Part shown: piece after piece, positions 41,384 through 51,455 of the stretch
Layout: each line of letters opens with the position of its first letter
Position numbering within the stretch: the stretch's first letter is position 1
NCBI GenBank assembly: GCA_027449885.1
Contig: DAIDKS010000040.1
Location: 50,457 to 114,456, forward strand
Reading direction: 5' to 3'
Origin: Acidimicrobiaceae bacterium
GTDB lineage: Bacteria; Actinomycetota; Acidimicrobiia; Acidimicrobiales; RAAP-2
DNA: 64,000 bases
Translations under genes and position numbers: made by a program
Notes under the pieces: model-generated
What the model was told of the DNA's origin: nothing
The model's input: the letters and a program-made list of their open reading frames with translations, nothing else
The model's database searches: none

Positions 41384-42648
41384 TCGGCGGCTGGGGCGAG
41401 CACGCGCCCGTCCTCCGCCGGGGTGAGACGTCGACGTAGTCCGAGCATCATCGCCGAGCCGACGAGGGCCGTGATGCCCGTCGAGAGCGGCCACCAGTTG
41501 CCGAGTCCCCGACTGAAGTAGAGGGCGGTGAGCAGGGGCGCCACGACGCTCGAGAGACTCCACGTCGTGCCGGCCGCCGCGTTGTAGCGACCGCGCAGGT
41601 GCTCCGGGGCGATGTCGTTGACGAGGGCCTGACCGACCGGCTGCAGCATCGTCTCGCCGATGGCGAAGACCACCATCGCGGCGCAGAGCGAGGCGACGGC
41701 GAGGCCCGCCGGGACGGCCAGGGTCACCGCGAGGATCACCCAGAAGAGGAACCAGAGGACGCCGACCGCGGCGAGGACTCGCGTGCGACTCTTGCCGGTC
41801 ACCAGGTGCAGCGTTCCGAGCTGACCGAGGACGATCGTCGTGGTGTTGAAGAAGAAGATCAGTCCGATGGCGTGGACCGAGAGGTGGACGTCGTTGACGA
41901 CGAAGAGGCTGAAGCCGGCCTCCTGGGAGCCGTACCCGCCGATCATCAGCACCAGCGCGGCGACCACGTAGCGCACGAGCCGTCGGTCCCGGATGACGAC
42001 GCCCCATCCGCGAGCCTCGTCGGCGTGGTGCTCGTCGCGAACGGCCTGACCGTGAGCCCGCAGCGGAATGATGAAGGCGCCGGCGACGAGCGTCACGGCG
42101 CCGTCGACGAGGTAGAGGAGGGTGAACGTCGCGGGGTGTCGCAGGTTCACGATCGTGGCCGAGACGAGGCTTCCGAGGCCGATGCCGAAGTTCAGCAGCA
42201 TGAAGTTCATCCCGAAGGCGCGAGCCCGCTGCTCTGGTCCGGCGATGCGTGCGAGCAGGACCATCCCCGGCCCCCACTGGGCACCGCCCAGGGCCGCCAT
42301 CGTGAGGCCGCAGGCGATCGCCTCACCGTGGGTGTGGACCGTCGCCCACCACCCCAGGACGGCGCCGTTCATCGCGAACCCCGCGAGGGCCACCCGCCAC
42401 GGGCCGACGTGGTCCACCAGGGTCCCCCACAATGGGCCGACGGCGAGGCTGGCGACCGCGGCGCCGGCGAGGAGGAGGGTGGCGAAGCCGGTCGTGAAGT
42501 GGCGGACGTTGTGCAGGTAGACGACCATGAACGAGAGGGTGAGTCCGTTGCCCACGGCGTTCAGCAGGGTGGCCCCGTAGTAGACGCGTAGGGGGCCCCG
42601 CAACGACTGCCGGAAGTCGGCCGGGAGAAGGGTGTCCAGGATTTTCAC
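41380..42648 (-). CDS. MFS transporter
   Basis: 12-TM-like, GPLWGTLVDHVGPWRVALAGF. Confidence 0.88.
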   Translation of the reverse strand: MKILDTLLPADFRQSLRGPLRVYYGATLLNAVGNGLTLSFMVVYLHNVRHFTTGFATLLLAGAAVASLAVGPLWGTLVDHVGPWRVALAGFAMNGAVLGWWATVHTHGEAIACGLTMAALGGAQWGPGMVLLARIAGPEQRARAFGMNFMLLNFGIGLGSLVSATIVNLRHPATFTLLYLVDGAVTLVAGAFIIPLRAHGQAVRDEHHADEARGWGVVIRDRRLVRYVVAALVLMIGGYGSQEAGFSLFVVNDVHLSVHAIGLIFFFNTTTIVLGQLGTLHLVTGKSRTRVLAAVGVLWFLFWVILAVTLAVPAGLAVASLCAAMVVFAIGETMLQPVGQALVNDIAPEHLRGRYNAAAGTTWSLSSVVAPLLTALYFSRGLGNWWPLSTGITALVGSAMMLGLRRRLTPAEDGRVLAPAAD

Positions 42649-42751
42649 GAGCCGATCAGCCTACGCCCGGAGAGGGGCGCCGCAGGTTGCGATGAGGTGA
42701 CAAGACGTCGAGGGGTGGTTACGATGTCGTGACTGCGCTGAAGGAGATCCC

Positions 42752-43681
42752 GTGGACAGTGAGACGACGGGTGACGCAACCCTTTACGACGCTCTGCGCG
42801 AGGAGGTGGCACGACTCCTCGACCGGCACCTGGAGAGTCCGCGCGACTGGATGCCCCACGAGCAGATCGCGTGGGGCGAGGGGGAGAGCTTCCGGGATCG
42901 TCCCTGGAGTCCCGAGGACTACCCGCTACCTGAGGGGGTCCGCAGTTCCATCTACGTCAACCTGCTGACCGAGGACAACCTGCCCTACTACACGACGTCG
43001 ATCCTGCGCCACGCCCCCCACGGTCACCCGCTACGGGACTGGACCCAGCAGTGGACCAGCGAGGAGAATCGGCACTCGATGGTGATGCGGGACTGGGCGC
43101 ACGTCTCGCGCTGCCTGGATCCCGTCGCCCTCGAGGAGGGCCGCCGGGCCCAGATGGCCGGGGCGCACGTCCCCGAGCCGGACTCGCTGGCCGACCTCGT
43201 CTGCTACGTGACCCTGCAGGAGAAGGCCACGCAGATCGCGCACCGCAACACGGCCGCTCGCCTGCCGAAGGAGGACCGTGCGGGTCGAGCGGTACTCGGC
43301 CTGGTCGCCGGCGACGAGACCAAGCACTTCCTCTTCTACCGCGACCTCGGCTCGGCCGCCTTCGCCGTCGACCCCTCCACCATGACCCGGGCCCTCTCGC
43401 GCCAGGTGGCGACGTTCGCGATGCCCGGCGTCGGCATCCCGCAGTTCACCCGTCACGCCGTGCGGATCGCGCGCGAGGGCATCTACGGGCTGGGTCACTT
43501 CGTCCGCGACGTCCTCGAACCGGTCCTCGACCTCTGGGACGTCACGGCGCTCGAGGGACTGAGTCGCGAGGCGTCGAAGGCCCGCGAGGACCTGCTCGCG
43601 ACCGTGGCGCACCTGCGCGCGACCGTCGAGCGAGCGGCCGCGAAGGCCCTGCTGCGCGGTCCGGACGCTCAGCCGGCGTAG
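42752..43681 (+). CDS. Acyl-ACP desaturase / ferritin-like diiron protein
   Basis: WTSEENRHSMVMRDW (EExxH) and AGDETKHFLFYRD (DExxH); SD gaaggag upstream of GTG. Confidence 0.85.
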   Translation: MDSETTGDATLYDALREEVARLLDRHLESPRDWMPHEQIAWGEGESFRDRPWSPEDYPLPEGVRSSIYVNLLTEDNLPYYTTSILRHAPHGHPLRDWTQQWTSEENRHSMVMRDWAHVSRCLDPVALEEGRRAQMAGAHVPEPDSLADLVCYVTLQEKATQIAHRNTAARLPKEDRAGRAVLGLVAGDETKHFLFYRDLGSAAFAVDPSTMTRALSRQVATFAMPGVGIPQFTRHAVRIAREGIYGLGHFVRDVLEPVLDLWDVTALEGLSREASKAREDLLATVAHLRATVERAAAKALLRGPDAQPA

Positions 43682-43983
43682 CCGAGGTCGCGCAGCGCCT
43701 CCACGCGGTGGGCGAGCGCGTCGGGGTCACCGACGATCCCGAGGGTCTTGTGGCGCGACGTGGCTCCGCGCAGGCAGCGCACGGCGCTGGGGCGAACGCC
43801 GAGTGCCGTGGCGACCAGGGTGCAGGCCTCGGCGGTCGCGGCACCCTCGACGGCCCGGGCTCGGACTCGCACGACGAGACCGTCCTCCGCGGACTCTATC
43901 GAGCGTTCGCGCGAGCCCGGGATCACCCGAACCCGCAGGCGCAGCCCGTCGGCGACGGGGAGGTAGGGGGGAGCCGAGCGCAC
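43669..43983 (-). CDS. DUF167 (YggU) family protein
   Basis: LRLRVRVIPGSRERSIESAEDGLVVRVRARAVEGAATAEAC. Confidence 0.85.
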   Translation of the reverse strand: MRSAPPYLPVADGLRLRVRVIPGSRERSIESAEDGLVVRVRARAVEGAATAEACTLVATALGVRPSAVRCLRGATSRHKTLGIVGDPDALAHRVEALRDLGYAG

Positions 43984-44052
43984 CCATCCGTTCTACCAAT
44001 CCCGTTCGGCCTGATGGCGTCGTTAGGATGAGGCCCAACGGAGGGGGTGTCC

Positions 44053-45729
44053 GTGGGACTGTCCATGACCGAGGCGATCGCGGCCGTGACCGCGCCGGGT
44101 CAGATGTTCGAGGTGGCGGACGTGGAGCGCGGCGGCGTGTCCCAGCGAGAGTTCGTCAACGCGCCCGAGACGCTGCGCGCGTACTTCGAGCAGCTGGCCG
44201 GCGACGAACGGACCTTTCTCGTCTACGAGGACGAGGAGTGGTCATTCGACCGCGTCCACCAGGAGATCTCGGCGCTGGCCGACGCCCTCGTCTCCCACTT
44301 CGGCGTGGCGCCGGGCGACCGAGTGGGCATCGCGATGCGCAACCTGCCCGAGTGGATCGTGAGCTTCGGGGCGATCGTGTCGATCGGGGCCGTCTCGGTC
44401 TCGCTGAACGCCTGGTGGACCGAGGACGAGATGGCCTACGCCATCGAGGACGCCGGCCTCGCGCTGCTCATCGCCGACCAGGAACGCCTCAGCCGCTCCC
44501 ACGCGACCTGTCGGGCGCGCGGCGTCGCCATGCTGGGCGTGCGGCTCGACCAGCTCCAGCCCCCGCCGCCGGGCGTCGAGCGCTGGAGCCGCGTGGTCGT
44601 CGCGGGCCGGCCCCTGCCCCCGGCGGAGCTCCACGGGGATCTCGACGCGACGATCCTCTACACGTCGGGCACGACGGGGCGTCCGAAGGGAGCCGTGTCG
44701 ACGCACCGGGCCGTCAGCCAGGCGATCATCGCCTTCGCGTCGAACACCGCCGTGATCGAGGCGCGCCGCGAGCCGGGCGAGGAGGGGTCGGGCCTCGCGC
44801 CCTGCTTCATCCTCATCGTCCCGCTCTTCCACGTGACCGGGTGCATCCCCGTCATGATGAGCTGCGTCGCGTGGCACTTCAAGCTCGTGATGATGTACCG
44901 CTGGGAGCCCGAGCGAGCCCTGCACCTCATCGATCGTCACCGGGTCACCAGTTTCGTGGGCGTCCCGACCCAGGCCTGGGACCTGCTGGAGCACCCCCGG
45001 TTCTCGGAGTTCGACACGTCGTCGCTCGTCTCGATCGGCGGTGGGGGGGCGCCCGCGCCGCCGACGCTGGTCGCACGCGTCGAGGCGAGTTTCACCCGGG
45101 GGCGCCCACAGCTCGGCTACGGGATGACCGAGACCAACGCCTACGGGCCCGGCAACTACGGCGAGGACTACGTGACGCACCCATCCTCGACGGGTCGGGT
45201 GCGCACGGCCGTGCTCGACGTGGCGATCCGTGACGATGAGGGGCGGGACCTGCCCGTCGGGGAGCGCGGCGAGATCTGGCTGAAGTCGCCAACGCTCATT
45301 CGCGGCTACTGGCGTCAGCCGGAGTCGACGTCGGCCACGATCGTGAACGGCTGGCTGCGCACCGGGGACGTCGGCCGGGCCGACGCCGAGGGCTACCTCT
45401 ACATCGAGGACCGCAAGAAGGACATGATCCTGCGCGCGGGCGAGAACGTCTACTCGGCCGAGGTCGAGGCGGCGATCTACGAGATGCCGGCCGTCTACGA
45501 GGCGGCCGTCCTCGGGGTGCCCCACGAACGGCTCGGGGAAGAGGTGGCCGCGGTCATCGTGCGCAAGGCCGGGATGGACTTGAGCGCGGAGTCCCTTCGG
45601 GACCACCTGGCGGATCGACTGGCCGCCTTCAAGGTGCCGACGCGGGTCGCCGTGATCGACGAGCCCCTCCCGCGCAACGCGGCGGGCAAGGTCCTCAAGC
45701 GCGAACTCGTCGGTCGTTACTTCGCGTAG
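44053..45729 (+). CDS. Acyl-CoA synthetase (adenylate-forming)
   Basis: ILYTSGTTGRPKGAVSTH, GYGMTETNAYG, LRTGDVGRADAEGYLYIEDRKKDMI. Confidence 0.92.
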   Translation: MGLSMTEAIAAVTAPGQMFEVADVERGGVSQREFVNAPETLRAYFEQLAGDERTFLVYEDEEWSFDRVHQEISALADALVSHFGVAPGDRVGIAMRNLPEWIVSFGAIVSIGAVSVSLNAWWTEDEMAYAIEDAGLALLIADQERLSRSHATCRARGVAMLGVRLDQLQPPPPGVERWSRVVVAGRPLPPAELHGDLDATILYTSGTTGRPKGAVSTHRAVSQAIIAFASNTAVIEARREPGEEGSGLAPCFILIVPLFHVTGCIPVMMSCVAWHFKLVMMYRWEPERALHLIDRHRVTSFVGVPTQAWDLLEHPRFSEFDTSSLVSIGGGGAPAPPTLVARVEASFTRGRPQLGYGMTETNAYGPGNYGEDYVTHPSSTGRVRTAVLDVAIRDDEGRDLPVGERGEIWLKSPTLIRGYWRQPESTSATIVNGWLRTGDVGRADAEGYLYIEDRKKDMILRAGENVYSAEVEAAIYEMPAVYEAAVLGVPHERLGEEVAAVIVRKAGMDLSAESLRDHLADRLAAFKVPTRVAVIDEPLPRNAAGKVLKRELVGRYFA

Positions 45730-46142
45730 AGGCCCTCGAGCGCCTCGCGAGCGAAGGCGGCGAGGTTGAGGTCGACGATCTCGAGCAGGGGGAACCACTG
45801 CGCGCGATCCGTCGTGCCGTGGGCCTCGTGGCGCAGGACGCCGCCGTCACGTGCGACGCGGTAGATGATGCGCACGGTGTGGAGGCGGTCGCCGTTCGGG
45901 CGACGTCGCAGGTCGCTGGTCACGCCGAGGAGCTCGGGCTCGCGGATGTTGAGCCCGGTCTCCTCACGAAACTCGCGCACGAGGGTCTGGTGCGGCGTCT
46001 CGCCGAACTCGATGCCGCCTCCGGGCAGCCACCACAGGGGTGGGACGTGCTCGGGATTGCTCGAACGGACGAGCAGGACGTGCTCGCCCTCGACCAGCAC
46101 ACCGTAGGCGCGCACCGTCGTCCGCTCGCGCGCGCGACTCAC
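45717..46142 (-). CDS. NUDIX hydrolase
   Basis: GGGIEFGETPHQTLVREFREETGLNI Nudix box. Confidence 0.93.
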   Translation of the reverse strand: MSRARERTTVRAYGVLVEGEHVLLVRSSNPEHVPPLWWLPGGGIEFGETPHQTLVREFREETGLNIREPELLGVTSDLRRRPNGDRLHTVRIIYRVARDGGVLRHEAHGTTDRAQWFPLLEIVDLNLAAFAREALEGLYAK

Positions 46143-47695
46143 GAGGGCGTGCCGTGGAGGGCGAGGTAGGTCCGCCGGCAGCCCTCGCCGCAGAAGTAGT
46201 GGGTGACGCCGTCGGCGCCCACCGCCGACAGGGCCGTCGCCGAGTCGACGCGCATCTCGCAGATCGGATCGACGGCGTCGCCGTTCGCGTCGCCGCGCAT
46301 CGGGGCCCCGGACTCCATGGCGTCGAGTTTGAGGAAGGCGCGCCGGCAGCCCTCGCCGCAGAAGTAGTGGGTGACGCCGTCGGCGCCCACCGCCGACAGG
46401 GCCGTCGCCGAGTCGACGCGCATCTCGCAGATCGGATCGACGGCGTCGCCGTTCGGGTCCTCGTTCATCATGGTGGGCTCCTCTCCCTTGTCGAAGCGCT
46501 CGGCGCAGCGCACCGAGCAGAAGTAGACGGTCTGTCCGTCGCGGTAGCGGACGGCCACCGGAGCCGTCACGTCGACGTTCATGCCGCAGATGGGGTCGAT
46601 GGCGACCTCCTCGCCCTCCTCGCGACCGCGAGAGAGGACGACCAGCACGACCACGACCACGGTCGCCAGGACGTTGAGGACCAGCGTCGAGCCGAGGGGG
46701 AAGTGCCCGCTGAGGGCCGCGGAGTGTCGAGCGCCGGGGATGAGGTGCAACTGGCGGAAGAGGACCTCGACCACGAGCCCGCCGGCGCTCATCACGACCC
46801 AGAGCAGCCCGAAGAGTCGCAGGGCCATCCCGGTGCCGTAGAAGCGCCGGTAGATGAGGAGGAGCGGCAGGGTCACGAGGTCCGCGAAGATGAAGGCGAT
46901 CACGCCGCCGAAGGCGACGCCGTGGGCCCACAGGGCGGCCGCCAGCGGAATGTTGCCGACCGAGCAGACGAAGGAGATCACCGCGAGCAGCGGGGCGATC
47001 ACGGCGTTCTCTACCACCGTCAGCCATCCGTGTCCGGTGATGAAGAGATGGCTCCAGGCGTCGTTGGAGACGTGGACGGTGAGGAAGCCCGCGATCAGGA
47101 AGCCCGCTCCCAGCTCCTTGCGGAGCATCGTGAAGTCGCCGATCGTGTAGCGGGCCGCCAGGCGGTAGTGGCGGCGCGTCGCGAGACGCTCGCGCCACGT
47201 CGAGCACGCCGGCATGGCCGGTGGGGGCGCGTCCTCGAGGACGCGCTCGCGCATCGCCGCCTGGGATCGGGCGTTGTAGACGAGGCCGGTCAGGGCCGCG
47301 AGCCCGATCACCATGATCACGCCGCCGACCAACTGGGCCGCGAGGAACTGCCAGCCGAGCAAGATGTAGAGCACGATCCCGAGCTCGATCACCAGGTTGG
47401 TCGAGGCGATCATGAAGATCAAGGAGTTCGTCCACGAGGCCCCGCGCGCGAAGAGCGCGCGCGACATGGCGCTCGCCGCGTAACTGCACGACGACGAGAT
47501 GATCCCGAGCGCCGAGGCCGTGAGCGCCGTTCGAGGCGACGTGCGGCCGAGCTGGGCTCGGAGCCCGTCGCGCGGGAGGAAGCTCTGGACGAGACCCGAC
47601 AGCGTGAAGCCCAGTACCAGGGGCCACCACGTCATCCAGACCATGGCGGCCGCCTCGCGCAGCCCCAGGTAGAGCCAGTGCGCGAGGCCGCTCAC
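46139..47695 (-). CDS. YraQ-like/DUF318 permease fused to three YHS-type metal-binding domains
   Basis: Multi-TM permease followed by DPICGMNVDVTAPVAVRYRDGQTVYFCSVRCAERF and two copies of DAVDPICEMRVDSATALSAVGADGVTHYFCGEGCRR. Confidence 0.85.
   Translation of the reverse strand: MSGLAHWLYLGLREAAAMVWMTWWPLVLGFTLSGLVQSFLPRDGLRAQLGRTSPRTALTASALGIISSSCSYAASAMSRALFARGASWTNSLIFMIASTNLVIELGIVLYILLGWQFLAAQLVGGVIMVIGLAALTGLVYNARSQAAMRERVLEDAPPPAMPACSTWRERLATRRHYRLAARYTIGDFTMLRKELGAGFLIAGFLTVHVSNDAWSHLFITGHGWLTVVENAVIAPLLAVISFVCSVGNIPLAAALWAHGVAFGGVIAFIFADLVTLPLLLIYRRFYGTGMALRLFGLLWVVMSAGGLVVEVLFRQLHLIPGARHSAALSGHFPLGSTLVLNVLATVVVVVLVVLSRGREEGEEVAIDPICGMNVDVTAPVAVRYRDGQTVYFCSVRCAERFDKGEEPTMMNEDPNGDAVDPICEMRVDSATALSAVGADGVTHYFCGEGCRRAFLKLDAMESGAPMRGDANGDAVDPICEMRVDSATALSAVGADGVTHYFCGEGCRRTYLALHGTPS
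46173..46287. repeat. Direct repeat copy A (115 bp identical to 46341-46455)
   Basis: Base-by-base identity by inspection; offset 168 bp = 56 codons. Confidence 0.95.
46341..46455. repeat. Direct repeat copy B (115 bp identical to 46173-46287)
   Basis: As above. Confidence 0.95.
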
Positions 47696-47697
47696 GG

Positions 47698-49176
47698 CTA
47701 TCGCGTCGTCGGGAATCCGAGGTCGATTTGGGACTCGGACGGCTGCGGCCAGCGCGTGGTGACGACCTTCGCCCGGGTGTAGAAGGCGATGCCCTCCGGC
47801 CCGTACATGTGCGCGTGGCCGAACAGGGAGTCCTTCCAGCCGCCGAACGAGTACGAGGCCACCGGTACCGGGATCGGGACGTTCACGCCGATCATCCCCA
47901 CGGTCACGTCACGAGTGAAGTGACGCGCGGTATTGCCGTCTCGCGTGAAGATGGCCGTGCCGTTCCCGTAGGGATTCGCGTTGATCAGGGCCACGGCGTC
48001 GGCGTAGGTGTCGACGCGAACGACGCCGAGGACCGGTCCGAAGATCTCGTCGTCGTAGGCCGGACTGCCGGGACGAACGTCGTCGATCAGGCAGGGCCCG
48101 AGGAAGAAGCCCGGGCCGAGGTCGACGGTCGTCCCGTCGCGCACCACGGTGAACCCGTCCTCGCTGGCGCGCGCGACGTAGCCCGCGACCCGGTCACGGT
48201 GGGCGGCGGTGATGAGCGGGCCGAAGTCACTGCGGGGGTCGTCGCCGGGTCCGACGACCAGCCGGTCGAGGCGCTCGGCGATCTTCGGGACCAGTCGGTC
48301 GCCCACGTCGCCCACGGCCACCACGACGCTGATCGCCATGCAGCGCTCCCCGGCCGATCCGTAGCCGGCGTTGATGGCCGCGTCCGCCGCGACGTCGAGG
48401 TCGGCGTCGGGCATCACCACCATGTGGTTCTTCGCTCCGCCGAGGGCCTGGGCTCGCTTGCCGTGCGTCGTCGCCGTCCGAAACACGTGACGCGCCACGG
48501 GGGTCGAACCCACGAAGCTCACGGCGTCCACGCCGGGGTGCTCGAGGAGCTGGTTGACGGTCGAGGCGTCACCGTGGAGGACCGTGAACACCCCGTCGGG
48601 CAGCCCGGCCTCCCTCATGAGCTCGGCGACCCGGACCGAGACGGAGGGATCGCGCTCGGACGGCTTCAGGATGACCACGTTCCCGGTGGCCAGCGCGTTC
48701 GCCGCCATCCACAGGGGCACCATGATCGGGAAGTTGAAGGGGGTGATCGCGGCGACCACGCCGACGGGCTCGCGCAGGGAGTGGACGTCGACGCCCGTCG
48801 CGACCTGAGGCGAGAACGAGCCCTTCAGGAGCTCGTTGAGTCCGCACGCGTACTCCACGTTCTCGAGGCCGCGGGCGATCTCTCCGCGCGCGTCGGCGAG
48901 GGTCTTGCCGTGCTCCGCGGTGATCAGCCGGGCCAGCTCGTCGGTGTGCTCGACGATGAGGTGGCGCAGCGTGAACAGGATGTTCGTTCGCTCCGACAGC
49001 GTGGAGCGACCCCAGGTCGCCGCCGCGCGACGCGCCCCGGCGACCACGTCGTCGACGAACGCGGCGTCGGGAACGGGGACGTGGCCGGTGATCTCACCCG
49101 TGGCCGGGTTGAAGACTGGCAGAGTCCCCGGCGCCTCGTGGCGCTCTCCATTGATGACGTGCGGGATTGTCGACAT
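47698..49176 (-). CDS. mmsA: CoA-acylating methylmalonate-semialdehyde dehydrogenase
   Basis: FNPATGEITGHVPV, ITPFNFPIMVPLWM, GGAKNHMVVMPDADLD, GSAGERCMAISV. Confidence 0.93.
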   Translation of the reverse strand: MSTIPHVINGERHEAPGTLPVFNPATGEITGHVPVPDAAFVDDVVAGARRAAATWGRSTLSERTNILFTLRHLIVEHTDELARLITAEHGKTLADARGEIARGLENVEYACGLNELLKGSFSPQVATGVDVHSLREPVGVVAAITPFNFPIMVPLWMAANALATGNVVILKPSERDPSVSVRVAELMREAGLPDGVFTVLHGDASTVNQLLEHPGVDAVSFVGSTPVARHVFRTATTHGKRAQALGGAKNHMVVMPDADLDVAADAAINAGYGSAGERCMAISVVVAVGDVGDRLVPKIAERLDRLVVGPGDDPRSDFGPLITAAHRDRVAGYVARASEDGFTVVRDGTTVDLGPGFFLGPCLIDDVRPGSPAYDDEIFGPVLGVVRVDTYADAVALINANPYGNGTAIFTRDGNTARHFTRDVTVGMIGVNVPIPVPVASYSFGGWKDSLFGHAHMYGPEGIAFYTRAKVVTTRWPQPSESQIDLGFPTTR

Positions 49177-49234
49177 ATCGCCTCGCTTCCGCTCCAATCT
49201 TACGGGGGCCGCTACGGGGGGTTAGCGTGGCGGC

Positions 49235-49642
49235 GTGACGGTCGATCCGCTGATCGCGCCGGGCGTCCATCTCCGCATCGACGACCTCTCGGAGCGCGTG
49301 ACGACCTCCGGGGGTCCCGGGGGACAGCACGCCAATCGCTCCCGCACCCGTGTGGTCGTCACCTGGTCCTTCGACGAGGTCGCGCTGCCCGATACCGTGC
49401 GCGAGCGCCTGCGGTCCCGATTCGGGGATCGGATCACCTCCAGCGCGTCGCGCTATCGCTCCCAGGGCCAGAATCGCGAGGCCGCCATTGAGCAGCTGGT
49501 CCGGCGCGTGCGCGCCGAACTCACCGAGGCACCACCGCGTCGGCCGACGCGGCCGACGCGAGCCTCCGCCCAGCGACGGGTCGAGGAGAAGCGGGCGCGT
49601 TCGCGGCTGAAGCGCGAGAGGCGGGGTGGTCCCGCGGACTAG
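49235..49642 (+). CDS. arfB: Alternative ribosome-rescue factor ArfB-like (GGQ peptidyl-tRNA hydrolase)
   Basis: TTSGGPGGQHANRSRTRVVVTW and basic C-terminal tail. Confidence 0.9.
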   Translation: MTVDPLIAPGVHLRIDDLSERVTTSGGPGGQHANRSRTRVVVTWSFDEVALPDTVRERLRSRFGDRITSSASRYRSQGQNREAAIEQLVRRVRAELTEAPPRRPTRPTRASAQRRVEEKRARSRLKRERRGGPAD

Positions 49643-50490
49643 CGGGCGCGGCCCAGGTGTCGATCGATGGCCCGAAGGGCGCCGGCGACGGCCGCGTCGA
49701 GACCCGGGTCGGACTCCTCGTGGGGTCCGCGCAAGGGGGTGAGCGACGCGTAGCCCGCGGTGATCAGGGCCCCGTCCTCGTCGGCCGCCTCGTCGCTGAC
49801 GTCACCGATCTCCGGGCTCGCCGCGCCGACGCGCAGGGTCAGCTCGCCCTCCTCGGCGAGCGGCTCTCCGCCGGCGAGCGGTCCCGCGGACTTCACGACC
49901 CCGGCCATGGAGATGCGCCCCCGCTGGACGCCACGCAACTGGGCGGTGGGGAGGTTGGGGACGTTCAGGTTGAAGAGGGTGCGCGACGGGGCGGCGAGGA
50001 GGCCCTCGACGACCTCCATGGCGACGTTCGCCGCCGTCTCGAAGTGGATCTCCTCCCCCCACTGGATCGAGACGGCGAGTCCCGAGAGTCCGAGCTGGGC
50101 CGCGGTGAGGACCGCCCCGACCGTGCCCGAGTGCAGGACGCTGCGCCCGACGTTCGCTCCCGCGTTGATGCCCGAGATCACGAGGTCGGGAGTCACCCCG
50201 AAGCTCCCGAGCGAACCGACGAGGGCGCAGAGCGCGGGCGGGGCGTCGAGGCCGTACGCCGGGATCGACTCGGCACCCGCGATGTAGTGGCGTCGGTAGG
50301 GGATGGAGGGGCGCTCGAAGACGTCGCCGACGGCGGCCGACATCCCGGAGTGGTTCGTGAGGGGGGCGACGACGACGGCCTCGCGGGTCTCCCCGTCCGG
50401 CGCATCGTCGATCCAGCGCACGACGGCTCGAGCGAGCGTCGCCAGTCCCGGCGCACCCACGCCGTCATCGTTTGTGAGCAGCAGGCGCAT
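49639..50490 (-). CDS. surE: 5'/3'-nucleotidase SurE
   Basis: MRLLLTNDDGVGAPGL, VVVAPLTNHSGMSAAV, VISGINAGANVGRSVLHSGTVGAVLTAA. Confidence 0.95.
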   Translation of the reverse strand: MRLLLTNDDGVGAPGLATLARAVVRWIDDAPDGETREAVVVAPLTNHSGMSAAVGDVFERPSIPYRRHYIAGAESIPAYGLDAPPALCALVGSLGSFGVTPDLVISGINAGANVGRSVLHSGTVGAVLTAAQLGLSGLAVSIQWGEEIHFETAANVAMEVVEGLLAAPSRTLFNLNVPNLPTAQLRGVQRGRISMAGVVKSAGPLAGGEPLAEEGELTLRVGAASPEIGDVSDEAADEDGALITAGYASLTPLRGPHEESDPGLDAAVAGALRAIDRHLGRAR

Positions 50491-50543
50491 ACGTCGTACG
50501 ATAACGGTCCGGGGTTACGTAACAGTGAGAAGGGACGCAACGA

Positions 50544-51455
50544 ATGCTCCCGTCGGGTGAACAGATCGCGATTGCCCACGGCGACCAGCGCGCCGTCATC
50601 ACCGAGGTCGGGGCGACGCTGCGCACGTACGTGCAGTCCGGCGTGCCCGTGGTGGAGGGCTTCGCCGCCGACGAGGTGCCCTCGGGCGCCCACGGGCAGG
50701 TCCTCTTCCCGTGGCCCAACCGGATCGGCGCCGAGCCGTGGGGATTCTCGGACCGAGAGGCGGAGCCGATCGTGGACGACGTCGCGGGCCGCACGGCGCT
50801 GCACGGTCTGGTGCGATGGCGTCCGTTCCGCATCGAGTCGGTCAACCAGAATCGCTGCGTCCTCTCGCTGCTGCTGCACCCGTCGCCCTCGTACCCCTTC
50901 GCCACCGAACTGGCCGTCGCGTACCACCTCGGGTCCCTCGGACTGACGGTCACCACGACGGTGACGAACCGTGACGAGGTCCCCATCCCCTTCGGCGTCG
51001 GATTCCACCCCTACCTCGCCGTCACGACGCCGACGATCGAGGGTGCCGAGCTGTGCGTGCCGGCCCGCGCCTTCATCGACGTCGACGACCGACGGCTCCC
51101 GACGGGCGTGATCCTGCCGGTGACCGGACACCCGGTCGACTTCCTCGACCCGAAGTCGGTCAGTGGCCACGAGTTGGACGTCACCTACACCGAGTTGCTG
51201 CGCGACGACTTCGGTCTCGCGACGGTGAGCGTCGTGGACCGGGAGGGTGGAGCGGTCGAGCTGTCGATGGATCGGAACTTCCCCTACGTGCAGGTCTACA
51301 CGGGTGACGGACTCGCGCACGGTCGGCGACGGACGTCCATCGCCGTGGAGCCGATGACGTGCCCCCCGGACGGGCTGCGCAGCGGCAAGGACGTCGTCGT
51401 CCTCGAGCCGGGACAGCACTGGGCCGGCTCGTGGCGCCTGCGGAGGCGGCGGTGA
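50544..51455 (+). CDS. Aldose 1-epimerase family protein
   Basis: FPWPNRIG, ALHGLVRWRPF, GVGFHPYL, VYTGDG. Confidence 0.9.
   Translation: MLPSGEQIAIAHGDQRAVITEVGATLRTYVQSGVPVVEGFAADEVPSGAHGQVLFPWPNRIGAEPWGFSDREAEPIVDDVAGRTALHGLVRWRPFRIESVNQNRCVLSLLLHPSPSYPFATELAVAYHLGSLGLTVTTTVTNRDEVPIPFGVGFHPYLAVTTPTIEGAELCVPARAFIDVDDRRLPTGVILPVTGHPVDFLDPKSVSGHELDVTYTELLRDDFGLATVSVVDREGGAVELSMDRNFPYVQVYTGDGLAHGRRRTSIAVEPMTCPPDGLRSGKDVVVLEPGQHWAGSWRLRRRR

Noticed and set aside
46040-47782. 580-aa plus-strand ORF opposite the permease/YHS gene
   Set aside because: Antisense shadow ORF with His/Asp/Glu/Arg-rich low complexity; repeats in it only mirror the YHS duplication.
47728-49491. 587-aa plus-strand ORF opposite mmsA
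   Set aside because: Antisense shadow of a clear mmsA; no recognisable motifs.
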